64,000 bases of DNA from Telmatactis stephensoni (GCA_029948255.1 JALIZF010001828.1:1-64000); one strand, 5' to 3'; shown: positions 14,101 to 29,100, counted from the stretch's first letter. The notes: generated by a model not told the origin, from the sequence alone. Made by a program: numbers and translations.

Positions 14101-17100
14101 ACGAGTCAGCTACTTTAGGCAAAACTTGTGTACTAACTTGGCCAAAATAACTCAGTGGATCTAATTGACATTTTGTAAAATCTATAGTGTAATTGAATGA
14201 CTGTGGACTTTGAGACGCAAATTGTAGCAAATACCTCAGATACTGATAAAACTAGACCCTGTTGGCAGGGTAACTGGGCTACCTGTGGCTATTGGCATTG
14301 GGCGGTACAGATATCAGTGTGCATCTAATTATAAGCTGTTCAGCAGAAGTATTATAAAAATATAATAAATTTCTAACGCACCGATACCTCTTACCACTGC
14401 ACACTCTTACGCGTGTGGGATCTATGCATTCTATTTTGCGCATGAGCATAACGACACAAAGAAAGCGTTTAGCTTTCGAATTGATTAACAACCTATAAAT
14501 ACTTGTTCATTGTAAGTATATAACAAAGAAATCTATTTTCGAAAGTCCCCAGAGAACAGGGTTACGCACAATTGGTAAAAGAATTGTATAATATTTTCAA
14601 GTTTTGGATGAACAAACAGCGAAGTATATTTTCGTTTATTTCCTCGGTGATCATAATATTACAAAGTAATACCATGACTTCTTCGGGATATTAGTGATTA
14701 AATGTCCCCTCAGCCTCGGGAGGTTTAGTAAAAGTCCCTCGGCCTACGGCCTCGGGACTTCCACTAAACCTCCCTCGGCTTCGGGGACATTTAATCACTA
14801 ATATCCCTCAGGGTCATGGTATTACTTATAATAATTTGTACTAAATTGCAAAATTTTGTTTGCAAGTTTTTCACGGATATATTGTAAGCACTCTAAAGTC
14901 TTGTAATGTTTTAAGTGTTACGTCAAAGCAAAGCATTTTAAACTAAGTTTGGCATGCAAACAGTTCTATTTCGTTGATCCGTTTAAACTAAAAACGTTGA
15001 ATGGAGGTGTTTGTTTGTTTGTTTGTTTGTTTGTTTGTTTGTTTGTTTGTTTGTTTGTTTGTTTGTTTGTTTGTTTGTTTGTTTGTTTGTTTGTTTGTTT
15101 GTTTGTTTGTTTGTTTGTTTGTTTGTTTGTTTGTTTGTTTGTTTGTTTGTTTGTTTGTTTGTTTGTTTGTTTGTTTGTTTTTCCTTGTACTTCGAGCCGT
15201 ATCCAAACTTAAAACCAAAAGCCTAAGCTAGTTTTTCTTCCACACTTCCACTAACAACGGTTATGAATGAGTTCGTGAAGTTTTGAAATTCCTGCGGAGA
15301 CTTTTAAATTTGTGAACATCATGAAGTTCGAGAAACTACAGCCCACAGCGTGGAACTCTATGCTATGCACGTGCACGTGCTGTGAACGATTTGCGAGTGC
15401 AATATGCTAATTAGCGAGTCGAATGGTTGTCTCAGTGCAAGTTTTGAGCTGGCGTTTGGGTCAACGTCAGGTTAACGTTTCGGGTCGTTTTAGTGCTTGT
15501 ATTTGAATGAGCTGTTGCAATATTGCTGTGTATAGAACAAGTAATGCCCTACTTAAATGCCAAGCCAAAATAATCCTGCGTTTTTGATATTTTCTAAAAC
15601 AACTTCTGATGTACAAAGTTACGGAGAAAATGTCTCACAAGAGACTTGGAAAGAAAAAAATATATCTTGACATCGATGAGGAGTTGAAAGTCGGCTTTTT
15701 CACGTAAGGTAAGTGCATATTTTAGCAATATTTCCAAAGTGTTCTCGTGGTGTTTTGCGTACTTCGAGTATTTTTTACGCTGTCGTTATATCCGAGAATA
15801 GAAATACAGCATCTGTGGAAACTTTGGTGATTTTTAAAAAGAAAATCAAACAGCTAGATTAAATCTCTTAAAATCACTTTGAAATGTCGTGAATTTGTCT
15901 GGACTTTTCTATGCAGTTAACCGCTTGTCTGAAGGTCATCAATTTTGCGAGATATTGAGAGGAAAACCATTTTTGACGATGTTCGACTTTTGCCATTTTA
16001 AAAACGTTGATCGATTTAATTATAACATCATTTAAAACTTCAATCTTATCCTCATATTTGGTGTAGAAACCAAGTCCATTGGTGCGCATTACGCTGTCCT
16101 TGCGCCAAATGAAAATGTGCGGTGCGGTCTGAAAACAACTACTTCGAGGCACCTAAAATCTTCTCACAAATAAATGTTCGTATTATGCTATAGGAATAGA
16201 ATTAAGCGAAATTTCGAGAGAGCAATGTTGATTTGAGCAATGTTGTTTGCCTTCAGAAGCCAACCAATGTGCAAATATAATAGGGCAGAATGAAGGCCGG
16301 GTTAAACCTTCATATGAAAACCTGAAGTTTGCCAGTTTAAATTTCTGTTGAGTATGAATAAAACTAATGATAAATGAAAGTTCAATAACCAATTATTTAA
16401 GGCAATTGTGCTTTAGCGATCAGTTAAAAACAGATTTGACAAAATAAGTTTATGAATATTAGGAAGCTGTCTTTTCCATACAAATTTTGTCAAAAGAACT
16501 CAAACCGGCGGAGGCATTTTGCTAGTGAAAAAAATCATATAATTTTGATTCCGGTTGTCTTAGAATTTTGTTTGATAAAATACTTCAAAAGTCATATTGG
16601 GGATTAGTGATTATAGTAATATCGATCCTTTTGCGTAAAAAAGGGGGGGAAAACGATAAAAGAGCGAGTTTTGCTCTAACTTCCCTTTGTAATTTTGGAC
16701 TCGAATCTCATTAAAATCTTTAAATAAATTTTGCGAACTTTGTAATGTTGCATCATTTTGCTAGATGTAAGTGAGTTCAAATTATAAATGGTAGTTACCT
16801 TTCCCTCTTTTACAAAATGAGGGCACTGCTTTGCTGCATTCGTACACCAAACAAGCAAGTTGGTTAGCTCCGCTTTTTTCTAAACGCAACTTCTCAGAAA
16901 TTCTGGATTCGTTAGTATTGCTAGCATTTGTTCCAATGGTCAAGTTAAAATGCTGGTCATTCAGCTGTACAGCACCTAAAATTTTTGACAGGTGTTAGTA
17001 ATATGTTATAGTAAATCGTATTCAAAGATGTTATTGGAAGATCTTCAAAAAATTTAAACAGTACAAGTTGACAATCAGACGAATTCACAGCCCATAATAA

Positions 17101-20100
17101 CGATGATGTACAGTACTAATTATTAAATGCTAGGAACAGTACTTACAGCTGCCAGCAATCATTAGTTTAAAAATGAAACAGAAAACAAACAATTTTACCT
17201 GAAGAAAATCTTTTTTCCAACAAATAACTTTTAAATACGTCACACGATGCCATGAACCATGTTGCGTTCGCGTTTGGCTTCCAACCGTGCCACATATTGC
17301 TAGTTTCTTAAAATAATCGTTGATGAAATTAGAAGAAGAAGAAGAAGAAGAAGAAGAAGAAGAAGAAGAAGAAGAAGAAGAAGAAGAAGAAGAAGAAGAA
17401 GAAGAAGAAGAAGAAGAAAATACTTGACTTTTTATACCTCTTCTGAAATGGGATATGTTGGAAATTTTAGCACACGCATTTGATGAGAGACTTATACCGC
17501 CAAAAAGCTTGCTCTTTGAAACACCAAGCTTGGTCTTTTTTTGTAACTCAATCTGTTGAAAGACACCAATGAGTAGATCAATTTAGTCTTACTTGAGATT
17601 AATAAAGATTATACTAGCTATTTCTAATAGAAAGTGAAGTGCTGCGAGCAGAGCTGTTCCCTTAAAACTTACGAAAGTACACCGCTTTGTCTGATATGTC
17701 AAATGTTTCTTGTCTCTCTCCTGTGTTATGCGTTGTGTGACGAACACTGCTAGTTCATGCCTAGTTGACCTTCAGTATTGAACTACAAGGATCAGTGTCG
17801 GACACACACAGTTCAAAATATTTAGCACTTTGAGTAAAGCAATTTTTCAAACAATCTCAAACGGCTGATTATAACACTAACTGATTTTAAAAAGCTAGTT
17901 TATTTAGGAAAATTGTGAATCGCTGATCGTATGTATCGCGTGTTCGTCTAGTGACATCCTTGAATCGACTCTCGATACGGTATGGACTTGAACCGCTGAT
18001 CGTATGTATCGCATGTTCGTCTAGTGACATCCACAGATTACACTGTGTTCCGAATAGGAGGCTACGCGCTTCGCTCGCAGCAACAAGAACAGATCAAACC
18101 TACCTTAACGCCCTCATTATCAGGTAAAGGCAGTTGTACATAATACCATCCCTTTGTGTCTGGCGATATTTCTAATTTTTCCATTACTGTGTTATTTTGG
18201 GTTTTAACGAAAGTACGAAATGTGCCACCTGGAGTTAGATGAGGCATAAACTGAATGCACTTCCAATGGTGTTTAAGTGCTAGAAATGTCACTCCTAAAA
18301 ACATCGAGGAAACAACATATGATAGGTAATTGGTAATTGCGTACCGTAAATGACCAAATAAACGCCAGGGGCGTTTATTAAATTTTCGTACATGAAGGAG
18401 GGGCGTTTATTAGATAAGAGGCGTTTATTAGAGAGAGGCGTTTATTTCAATTATCTAAATCATCCGAATTAACAAACATCAAAATCAATATAAAATTAGT
18501 GAAATTAGTAAAAAAAACTGAACAGCAATAAGAAATGTTCACCAAAAGTAATAAAAAGGAAGAGTTTCAGTCCAGTTAGGAATTAAATTGAATCAATGTC
18601 CACATCCGAGTCCTGATCAACTATGCATGCGTTTTCTTCGTTCGCTTCATCTATGTCGGAATCTGTTATATCAGCAAAAGGGTTTGGGCGATTGTGCTCA
18701 CTTAAAAAAGAAAAGGGGGCGTTTATTAGAAAGGGGGGCGTTTATTAGATAAAAGGCGTTTATTAGAGAGGGGCGTTTATTCAATTTTCGTACACGAAGG
18801 GGGGCGTTTATTAGATAAGGGGCGTTTATTAGAGAGTGGGCGTCTATTTGGTCATTTACGGTATGTTAATAGTATTCCAAAAATCCCACGAAATACACGA
18901 ATCAGGTGTTGTAAGTCAACAGGAAACCCAAACATTTTTTCACCAATACCCATAGAATATCTATGACTTGAGTTTGCTATCCGTTGCTCTCACACAGGAA
19001 CTCCAACCGAATCAACCGCCATCAGATGTATATGTCTGTACTCTCAGTAATCATAGCTGAGAGCCAGTCAAAAAAAAAAATTATCAAGTTGTGGTAAAAT
19101 AGTAGTTTCATTATGGTCCATTATAAAATCGACCTCCATAATCCAGTTATCACTTTTGTCCATTGAAATGCAGCTAATGCTAGAATATTATTGTCGCTGT
19201 AGGAGGACAGCAATTTGTTAATATTGTCGTCTGTTGACGACAGTTTTAACGCTATAATAACATTTATTATGATTATATGCTTACTTTGTTGTTCATGATC
19301 TTCCAGTGATTGATAGTAATAATAGGGAGGATCTTCGGAATAACAAATAAACAAACAAAATTTACAATTAATCATACATTACAAGTCTGAAAATAACCTA
19401 AAATAGGTACCCAACCGCTGAGTGGAAATCATCCTGTTATAAATCGATAAATCTTGTTCGAAAATAGTGGGACTATTTAGTGCATGCTTCTATAAATGCA
19501 CTTAAAAAATTCCCCAAAAAACTTCAAAGATAAACCGTTGTACGTATTATAACTGTTTCTCTCTAAGTAACACTTCTTTATTTTTTTAGAACTCGTTAGT
19601 CTTCTTTTAGAACTCGTTTAGTAGTATAAGATGCTTTATTATATAGTTTCGGCGTACGGTACGCACGCTACAACGGTCGTTACCCTCCTTTCGTGCACAC
19701 GTCCTTTGTTTAAAATCCACAAATGAAATAACAGAACAGTGGCGGATCTGGAGGAGGGGGGAAGGGGCGGCAAAGCCATTTTATTTTTGTCAGACATCGA
19801 TCAAACAATAGAGTATTAAGCACAGTTAGATTTAAAAAAGAGATCCCCCAAATTTGAATAATTATTGTTCTGGACTGACTAGCCTCGTGTTCACGTGGAA
19901 ACACAAAAGCGTTTTCACATGAATGAGAGGCTAGTCAGTATAAAACAACAGTTATTCAAATTTGCCGCCATATTTCGATTCGGTGTACATATCTTCAAAT
20001 CTGAAAATGAAAATCCTTAAATGAATTCAATGACCTGTTTGAACAGATTTTGTTTTACTGCCATACAGCTTCAGCTTAGTCAAACATTTATTTCCGTTCT

Positions 20101-23100
20101 TTTATTGCCCTTTTCTGATGGGAAGCCCCTCGACTAGTAGGGAGAAAGGAGAATAGGAAAAAGAAGCATAATAAGAGTTTGCAATGCTCGGTTGCAGGGG
20201 TTCTCGTCCCTTTCCCTTTCCTTGCACTCTTTCCCCCGTTATCTCGTCCCAGATCCTTCCAAAAGAACGCAAGGTAATCCTACTGTAAAAAAAGTTTATT
20301 TATGTATATGTATTAGACTTTAAACCTTTTTTAGTTTTGCAACTGACTTACCTATTGAGTCAATTTTTTGACAAGTACGATCATAAAGTGAAATATCGTC
20401 AAGCGCAATGTCGCCTTGAACACCTCCTGTAGTAGTGCCTTCTATGATGAACTAGAAAGCATAAACAGAATTTTAAAAATCAAAAGAAAGAAATCTTTCA
20501 AAAAGAAATGGTCCCTTTGTTCCATTTCATCAAACTGTACCTGTTACCCTTCATATTTACAGCTGCTTTCCTTTGCAGAAAGGCAGTCTGTAAATCTAGC
20601 TTACAAGTACGAACATATTTTTAACCGTCGTTCTTGTCACCGATTAATATTAAATGGCATAGTTTCGCGCACTTTTAGCGAAAGCACGATACAGTTAAAA
20701 TTTCTCTTCATTGTCACAAGCGTTCAGAGGCGGATGTAAAGCACGTTTAAAAAGCCTAAATTCGGGGAATATATCACATAACATAGCGCGCGTCAGGTAT
20801 CCTGTTATGTTATACTAGTAATTCAACCGTTTATGGCCGCTTATGTTCGATTCTATGCGCTTTTGATATTTTAAAAAGAAATGTCCGCTTTTTGATGTCA
20901 GGGTGTTGTTGACACGTTCATGAATATAGACCGGTGACAGGTGATTTAGACCGGTGATCAGATTCCACCATTCAAGTACCTGGTAATTATTTGTTCCATC
21001 AGGTTTTAAAGCTGTTTGTCCAAATCTCCACACATCACCATGATTTCCAGATTGGTGCCAGACCTCATCCTCTGATTCATTGGTTTTCATTATAACTTTA
21101 AGAGAACCAATGCTGCTTCCATACATGTGGTACCAGAACTGAAGGCACAACGTTTTACTTCCGTCTAAGAAAGCACTTTTAATTCGAGCTTTATTTTTGC
21201 CTTTAGATGCTTCTATGTAGATGTATGATCCTGGAGCAACAATATCAAAGACAGAAACAAAAATATAGTTCGTGAAATTAGTATATATGTATTATTATTA
21301 GCATTAGATGTCCTGTGATAACAAAGAACATTACAATGTTAAGCCAAAGGCATACAGAACGAACAACACCACATGAAAATGAACTGAGACCATAATTAGA
21401 GGGTCTCAATGGGGTTAACCGATAGCCGTAAAAGGGCCAAAAATTTAACCGTAAGCCGTAAAAATGCAGAAAAATGAACTGTTAGCCGTAATAAAAAATT
21501 AACCGTAATAGCTTTTCCAGCGTTCTAAACAATGAAAATTAATTTTCAACCATCAAGAATAATGGAAATTAGTTATTAATTCACTTTAACCGTAATCGTA
21601 AGAAAGGCAAAATATTAACCGTTAACCGTAATAGCCACCACCCCATTAAGACCCTCTAATTATACATCTGACGACGTTGTTGCGATGTCGCAGAGTGAAG
21701 GTCACCTAATAATCAATGAACTTGTCTTGGGTGGGGAGGACAAGTGTGTCGTTTCAACTTTCCAACGTTTCAACGTTTACGGCTTATCGGTCAATACATA
21801 CATGACCCCGACCTATCTTTTGCCTGATATCATAAATACTACTTTCGGGATGATTTACGTCATACCTTCAGAGGATAATTCTGTATGGTCGTATTCCGGT
21901 CCAGTCAATTGCGACGGAGTTGAACCTCTGTTACTTGTCCACCTAAACTCAAGGTCTTGAAAGAGACCACAAAATCCCAATTCAAAAGAACAGAAATCTG
22001 AAAAAAAGAAATAAAAAAGATCAAGACTACTTTTGAAGGTATATACAAACAACGTCAGGTTTCTTAGGAGAAAATGAGACCACATGCATAGAAGAAAACT
22101 TCGTACCTAAACCGTTATGGGCACTCTTTCATGCTATCTTTAGAACACAGATGATGACGCTATTCATAACACCCGTAATAGGATACAAAGATAAAATGAC
22201 GTGAAATAACAATCTGGATCTCTTGACGGCAAAATTGGGAATCGTCATGCACGGGCCTAGGCCTCCCTTGAGAATATGACTATAAAAATACCGAGACCTA
22301 ATACTGAAATCATTGGGTTTTGCTCGGTTTTAGCGAAACAGCGAACATTGGAACTCTTCTTTTTTTTTATATTTTTACCTAAGACATTTTGCTGAATTGT
22401 AAGACTGAATGTTCACTAGACTAGTTTTCCTTCAAAAGAAAATATTTCACTAGAATATGCTGCTATGAGATTAAATCTTTTTCCTTTGTAATAACGTGTT
22501 TACAAGATTCAAGCTGGAAAAGCCAAGATTGTGCGTAAAAGTGGCTTTATATTTTAGCATTTTCTCGTACTTGGGAAATGTCACTATGTAGAAAATAATT
22601 CCTCCAGTTTTCTTACTGTATCCCGGGTGGATGGGAACTCCACTGTTAAAGGATCGGGTATGCTCGTCGTATCTCTTACGGGTAAAAATCAGCGATTTCG
22701 TATCTTTTAGGGTGTTAAAATTGTGTTAAAGTTAAAATTCGGGTTTGCATACACGATGCACTAATATGCATCCGGGATTTTTATACAAACACGTTGCAGG
22801 AGTGAGACACTCCAAAATCCTGATTATGTTACATGTTTGAGACGGTTTTCTTTGTTCTTCTTTGCGTTTTTGTAAATAATCACCCATATTTAGAGCTAAA
22901 TCTAAGGGCTAGACTAAATATAAAACATCTTCATGCAGACCCTCCTTGTTTAGGGCCCTACTGAAAATCGCTTAGCGCAAGTACGTTTTACCCTCAATAA
23001 AAGATTGTTGATACTTGTACATTTGCTTAAAGTAATATGAAAAACAAGAGAAAATGAGTTGAGGGAAGAAATCCCTGTTACCCTATCATATCTGCCTTTT

Positions 23101-26100
23101 GTGTGATTTTTGGAACAGCAGCTATTTTTGGCTTGTTATTATGCCCGCACAGCCGCTATTGATTTGCCCTAACTAATACCCTCGCTCGACTAATCAGCTA
23201 GCTATATGCCACCAAATAGCATGGGCATTTCAGAGCGGAAAAAGCTTTGTTACCTTTTTTTTTCGAAAAAAAAGTATTGAAGAACAAGCAACAACTAGCA
23301 AGTAGCTGGAAGGACGTTCTCTTCCTCGTCGCTCGTTTAAAGATGGTCAGTCAAATCACCACAGCTAGATTCGCTAAATTCGCACTCGATAAAATGAATT
23401 TCTTCAGAGGGTATTTTCGTCGTCGTGGTCAACATTTGAACAAGAACTCTTATATTTAACCAGCCACAACCATCGCTTGCCTTTCCTTTCACTCCATTTG
23501 CCACGTTTTCCTGTACTAAATCATTTTAATTAACAACAACAAGAACAGACGAAAATAAAAATCCTTCGCTCTGTCGTCTCTGCCGCCATAACGTTTTTAC
23601 CGCTGTACTTTGTGACCTCGCCTCATATGATCTGATCAGTCACTTTCCGTTCCAAAAATAAACGCCAGTCCAAATATAGAATGAAGAGTCAAATGTGTTA
23701 AGAGCCAAGTACGGCAGATTCCTTCTTTGCCTCATTTTCTCTTGGAAAAATATTAGTCTCGATACAGCGGAATCATTATGACAGTTTTCTTTCAATGCAT
23801 AGTGACGTTTTTTGTTATATTTGAATTTGATTGCAATAAATCTGTAAAATAACAAAAATTGCTAGCATTGCCACTCGGGTGTGTTTCTTGAATTACTTTA
23901 GCAAATCTAAACGAATCTGACGAATCTCAGAGTCCGATAAGTAATACGTCCATAAATCGAGGAGGAATTCTAAATTTCTAGTTTCCAGAAATTAAATTAG
24001 GCCTAATCAACACAGACTTACCAAACGTCCTACACAGTTTGTCTCCTTTTGTTTCATTGTTAATCTTGGAAATACACACAATATTGTTTAGTGAACAATT
24101 GCGTCCACCTTGAATAAGAAATAAATGCAAATAATTCTTGTTAAAGCATAAAGGCCGGCACACACTAGGCGTCAGGTTACTGCGACATGACGCGGCGACA
24201 CGTCGCTCTGTGTGTACTGTGCTGCGACGACGAAGGCAGTTTTACTGGTTTTGTCGCTGCGATTGTACGCACGAATTCAGACGTGTTGCAGCGAAAAAAT
24301 TCTGTCGCGGCGACAAGATTTTCACAGAAATTTCAAAGTACACACGAGGGGAATTATCGCCGCGACGTGTCCCCGCGCCGTGTCGCAGCGACCTGACGCC
24401 TAGTGTGTGCCGGACTTAAATACTATGGAATGCGAAAGGTCTTCCACAAAAATTCTCCTGGTTTGAAACTTTTGTAATCAGACATAATGATCAGTATGTT
24501 CTTGTGTTGTCTCTGATCAGAGACAACACAAGGAACATATTGAAAATATTTCTCCTGGTGATTGTTTTTATACTGCAAAACACAGCTTAAACTCAGTTGT
24601 AACCTTCTTCTACATCTTGAAAGACTTTAAAAATGATAACATATTGTAGCTCACTTTATACTTACCACAGATTTTTGGATTATGCGAGCTTTCCTGGCAA
24701 TAGCTAAAGTTCTGACAAGTGTTCGACCACTCGATACAACTCCCATCAACGCATTGAAATTTATGATTGCATTCGGAAACTAAAGAGAAAAATGAGTGAA
24801 TGAATAGTGAACAAACGAACATGCTAACAGGCAAATGGAATGATCATTGATTGATGGATGGCTGGATGGATGGATGAATAAGTTTTAAAGTGGATAGGAA
24901 TCAAAGATTTAAAAGTGTCAGTAATATAGGAGTTATTGATGGTAAGTCTGAAGGAGTTGTTTTCCTACCACAATTAATTTCATCTTCTCCATTTCTGCAG
25001 TCTTTCTTTTTATCACACAGCTTCTCTGCAGTAATACATTCTCCACTAGGGCAATGAAAATTGCTAGTTGGGCAAGCACATCCTCTTTCATCTGATTCAT
25101 CTTTACAATTCGTATCGCCATCACACCACAAGCTTCTCTGGATACATTCTTTATTTTTGCACTGTCGATATTGCTGGCTCTCGCATAGGAATCCTGTAAT
25201 TATAATACAAATAAACGATTATGTCTTAGTAGCTATTTAAAAAGCTGTGCTAATCGACAAAGATAATTTTAGTAATAGTTCGAAAGACACTCTTTGGGGG
25301 ACAATAATGAATATTATATGCAAAGGACTTAAAATAGGCAATAATGGTGTCGATAGACGAAGCCCAAGCCGCTACAAAGGTTTGCTGTTAACCTGCAACT
25401 GTCGGATGACAATTCTCGTATTTCATAGCATAAACTTGGCGCTCAACCGCTCCAAGACGATTGATCCACCCTCCATAACCCGGCCCATTATATCAGGTTT
25501 ACCCTCAACCGGCTACAACGCGTTAAGTTGTACCAGGTTGGTCAGTCGATAACTGCCAGTTGCTTAGTCATATGCTAGCTATAGGAATCCAAGGGTTCCC
25601 AAATGACAATAGCAAGCTGACTACGGGTTGAGCAGAAGCAGGTTGGTCAGTCAACCCGTTACTGCCGCTTGAATTTTTTCCCTTTGTGTGGTAAAAAAAG
25701 CTTGTTCAAATAATTATAAATTCAACGAAGAACAAACAAACAAAAAACAACTATCATACTGGTTTACCTGGTTCCGCGAAATATGGTAACATCTTGCACG
25801 CCTGAGTTGTTATGCTAATGTTAGTTAGCGCTATGCCAATACTGTTGTTGGTGGTCCCATTTCCAAAAAAGCGTAACTAATAATTTGTCAGAGAGCTTCA
25901 GTAACCTTTATGATCTGTTTATGAGTATTTTTACATACATACATGCATATATATATTCGATGTCTTTATTGGGAAAATAACACTTTAAAATCAGAACGCT
26001 AGCACATAAGTAGCAGTGCCATTCGGTAGCGTATCTGTATTTTACAATATAATTTTCTGTGTGCAATTAGCAAGCGAATGGTTCTGTTTTATCTAGTAGG

Positions 26101-29100
26101 GGAAGTATTCAGGCTCAGTCTTACAAATCACATCAATAATAAGACAATATATTCAGCAGATCACGCTTCTGTATATGTACGTGATTCATCTTCTGCAGGC
26201 ACTCCAAGCTCTTATTTTTGTTGAAGAAGGAAAAACCGAAAAATCCGTAGAAAAACTCTCGTGGCACGTGAGAGAACGATGCGTCAAACGGATTCGGTTC
26301 ACACATACACAAGCCATCGCCCCAGTAAGGAATCGAGCCTGGACCACAGCGGCGAATGATCAGATGTCATATATCGGGTGTCAATAATAAAAATATCAAC
26401 TACGTTAACGATATGCCTTTAGAAACAGTAATAGATTCTGAAACTAAAAAGGGAACTTTTGCCTTTATACCAGAAATGACAATGGTAATGCAATTTACCT
26501 TTTGATTCCTTATGCCTTCTATCTTGACCCTTCCAATTTTCCAATCTTCACCGTGATAACCATTCAAAGCCCAGATCCTCTTTTTATCACTTTTGACCAT
26601 CGTTGATAATGAAAGCCAGGCATCGTATTGCGACGACATAAGATACGAAAATTCGATGCACAAGCTTGTATTTTGATGAAATGGTTTCCATTTTAATGTT
26701 TTGCTTTCAAATGTGGAAGAACACGACCCATTTATCACGATTGCATGGTCAGTACCTAAATTGAAATAATAATATGTCGCCACGAATCAGCACAATTAAT
26801 ATTTAAGAAAAGAACGCACAAAACATTTTGGTGTGCTTGCTCTTCATCCGTGAAACAGAACAATATATCTAACTAACTAATAATTATTATCTTGTGACCT
26901 ATAGTATAAAGCATTCCCCGCTAGTAGAATAAAACAATTGTGCATGCGGGTTCAAGTATCTTGTGTATTTGGTGTCTCCAGTGAATTGCTATAAAAACCG
27001 ATTTACACGGTGCAACTTTTTACCTACAACTGCTGCATGGAACTTGCTTACGACATACATAAAACAGGGATTGCGCCATGTAAATCAAGCCTAAAACTTG
27101 CCTGCAAATAGTGCATGTAAAGTTGCGCGCGTGTAAAAAGCCGCTAGAATACCGTATTTACTCGCCGCGGCGCTTATCATTTTTGGGGGTTTCTGATGCA
27201 GCGCTTATTCGAGGGCGGCGCTAATTCGAGGGCGTCGTTTATTAAGAAATCATAAGGCTCACAAAGAAAAGAAAACGTCAACAACACCATAAACGTGCTT
27301 AAGATGTACAAAACCTCCATTTTTTACACAATTTCAATATTGACTTATACCGTACTTGGTTTTCCTTACTCAAGATGACAGTCTGGTGGAAGTCTTTTGA
27401 ATAATCGCCGCACAGCTGTGTGAACAAATGCGGCGTTTATTCGAGGGCGGCGCTTAATTCATCATTTTGCTGTTAAGTATGGCGTTTAATGGAGGGTGGC
27501 GCTTAATCGGGGGTGGCGCTAAAACGAGTAAATACGGTATGTTGCAAGCAAGTTGTAGGCAACACTAGGTGTAGGCAAAAGTCGCACCGTGTCAATCGGC
27601 CTTAAGAATGTTCAGGTCGAGTGATAGTACTAAATAACAATTACTACGCCCTAAAACGTTTGTAGCTACTTCACGGATTAAGTGCACCGATCCGAATCGA
27701 GTAAAAGATCGAGTGAGAGTAGAATGTTAAGCATGGTACTGGCCTAATAGTGCACTAGTGCACAGTGCACAACCCAGCTAGACCACTCCTCCCCTTGAGT
27801 TAGGAGAATTAGTGCACAAGTATGATGAACCGTTGCGAATCACTGCAAATAAATTTGTGAATACCGCCCCGCCCCTCCCCCTCAAATTATATAAATTATT
27901 ATAAATTAGTGGCCAACTTTAGTTATAAAGAGTATGACGAATCGTGAATCACTGTGGGTGAATTTGTAAATATATGGGTGATTCGGTAAAATATCCATAA
28001 GCTAAAGCGTAAGCCTTTCTACTAGCGGGCAACTAGTGCATGGGCACTCTAAAGTAGTCTCATAATTATTTACAGTCAGCTAGTAAAATTCTCAAACAAA
28101 GGCTATTTAATGATTTAAGGATTTGTTAGCCCACAAGATTCCATTGTTTGAAAGACGAGACAGTTTTCTTTTTCTTCTTCTTCTTCTTCTTCTTCTTCTT
28201 CTTCTTCTTCTTCTTCTTCTTCTTCTTCTTCTTCTTCTTTTTTTTCTTTCATTATTTCTTTCTTTCATTCTTTCTTTCTTTCTTTTTTTTCTTTTCTTTT
28301 CTTTTCTTTTCTTTTCTTTTCTTTTCTTTTTTGATAAGAAACAAAAGAGGGCTTAACTGAACAAAAGAAGGTGAGAAATTGGGGATATAATTGCATGCGC
28401 ACTGAAAACAATTCTTAGCGGGTGTTTACATGGCACTAGGATCATCTTAGCACTATAGGATCATCCTACCTGATATACATTTACTACATTCTATTTGCAT
28501 GAAAATGTGTGTCTACACTTCGGGTACTTTGATTATCCTACTAAACAGAATGCAGTAAATGTATAGCAAGTAGGATGATTCACCTGCTAGGATGATCCTA
28601 GTGCTAGGAAGATCCTAGTTCCATGTAAACATGGTAAACACCCCGGCCCCTTAAACTCTGAACTGGTATATTGTAATATGACTATGTTTCTACAGATTAT
28701 ATATACTACAATATTTACTACTACATTTACCCGCAACCGACAAAGACCAAAATATTTTACTGACAACCGACAAACTTTAGCCAACAACCGATAATCCTTT
28801 GCGACCTATACTACTAACGTCCCGTCTTCACTATCGTTGTCGTCCTCGTAGTTGCTTAAAGGTTTATGTTTTAAAAACGCATTCAACTTTCAATGTTTTC
28901 TTGTATTTGAAACCCCGATCAAATATAGTCACACTATTATTTCAAATATCACCTGGGCGACGAGAGTTATTAAAAATCGTTTAAGATTGAAGATGGAAGT
29001 TTAATAATATTACGAATTCAAACCAATCATGGGAGTTGTTTTTACCAACGTCGTTGGCCAGCATTAGTTGCATGCACGGGGCCATAGTTTCACAGATTAT

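Noticed and set aside
14949..15231. Cys-Leu-Phe-Val repeat protein
   Set aside because: Frame of the TTTG array, not a gene.
15874..16152. 92-codon minus-strand exon of the receptor gene
   Set aside because: Joined in phase 1 to the exon at 16799 it meets TAG after four codons; no domain recognised.
24138..24419. Three overlapping Arg/Cys-rich plus-strand frames
   Set aside because: They lie inside the CG-rich TAA-flanked MITE and are chance frames.
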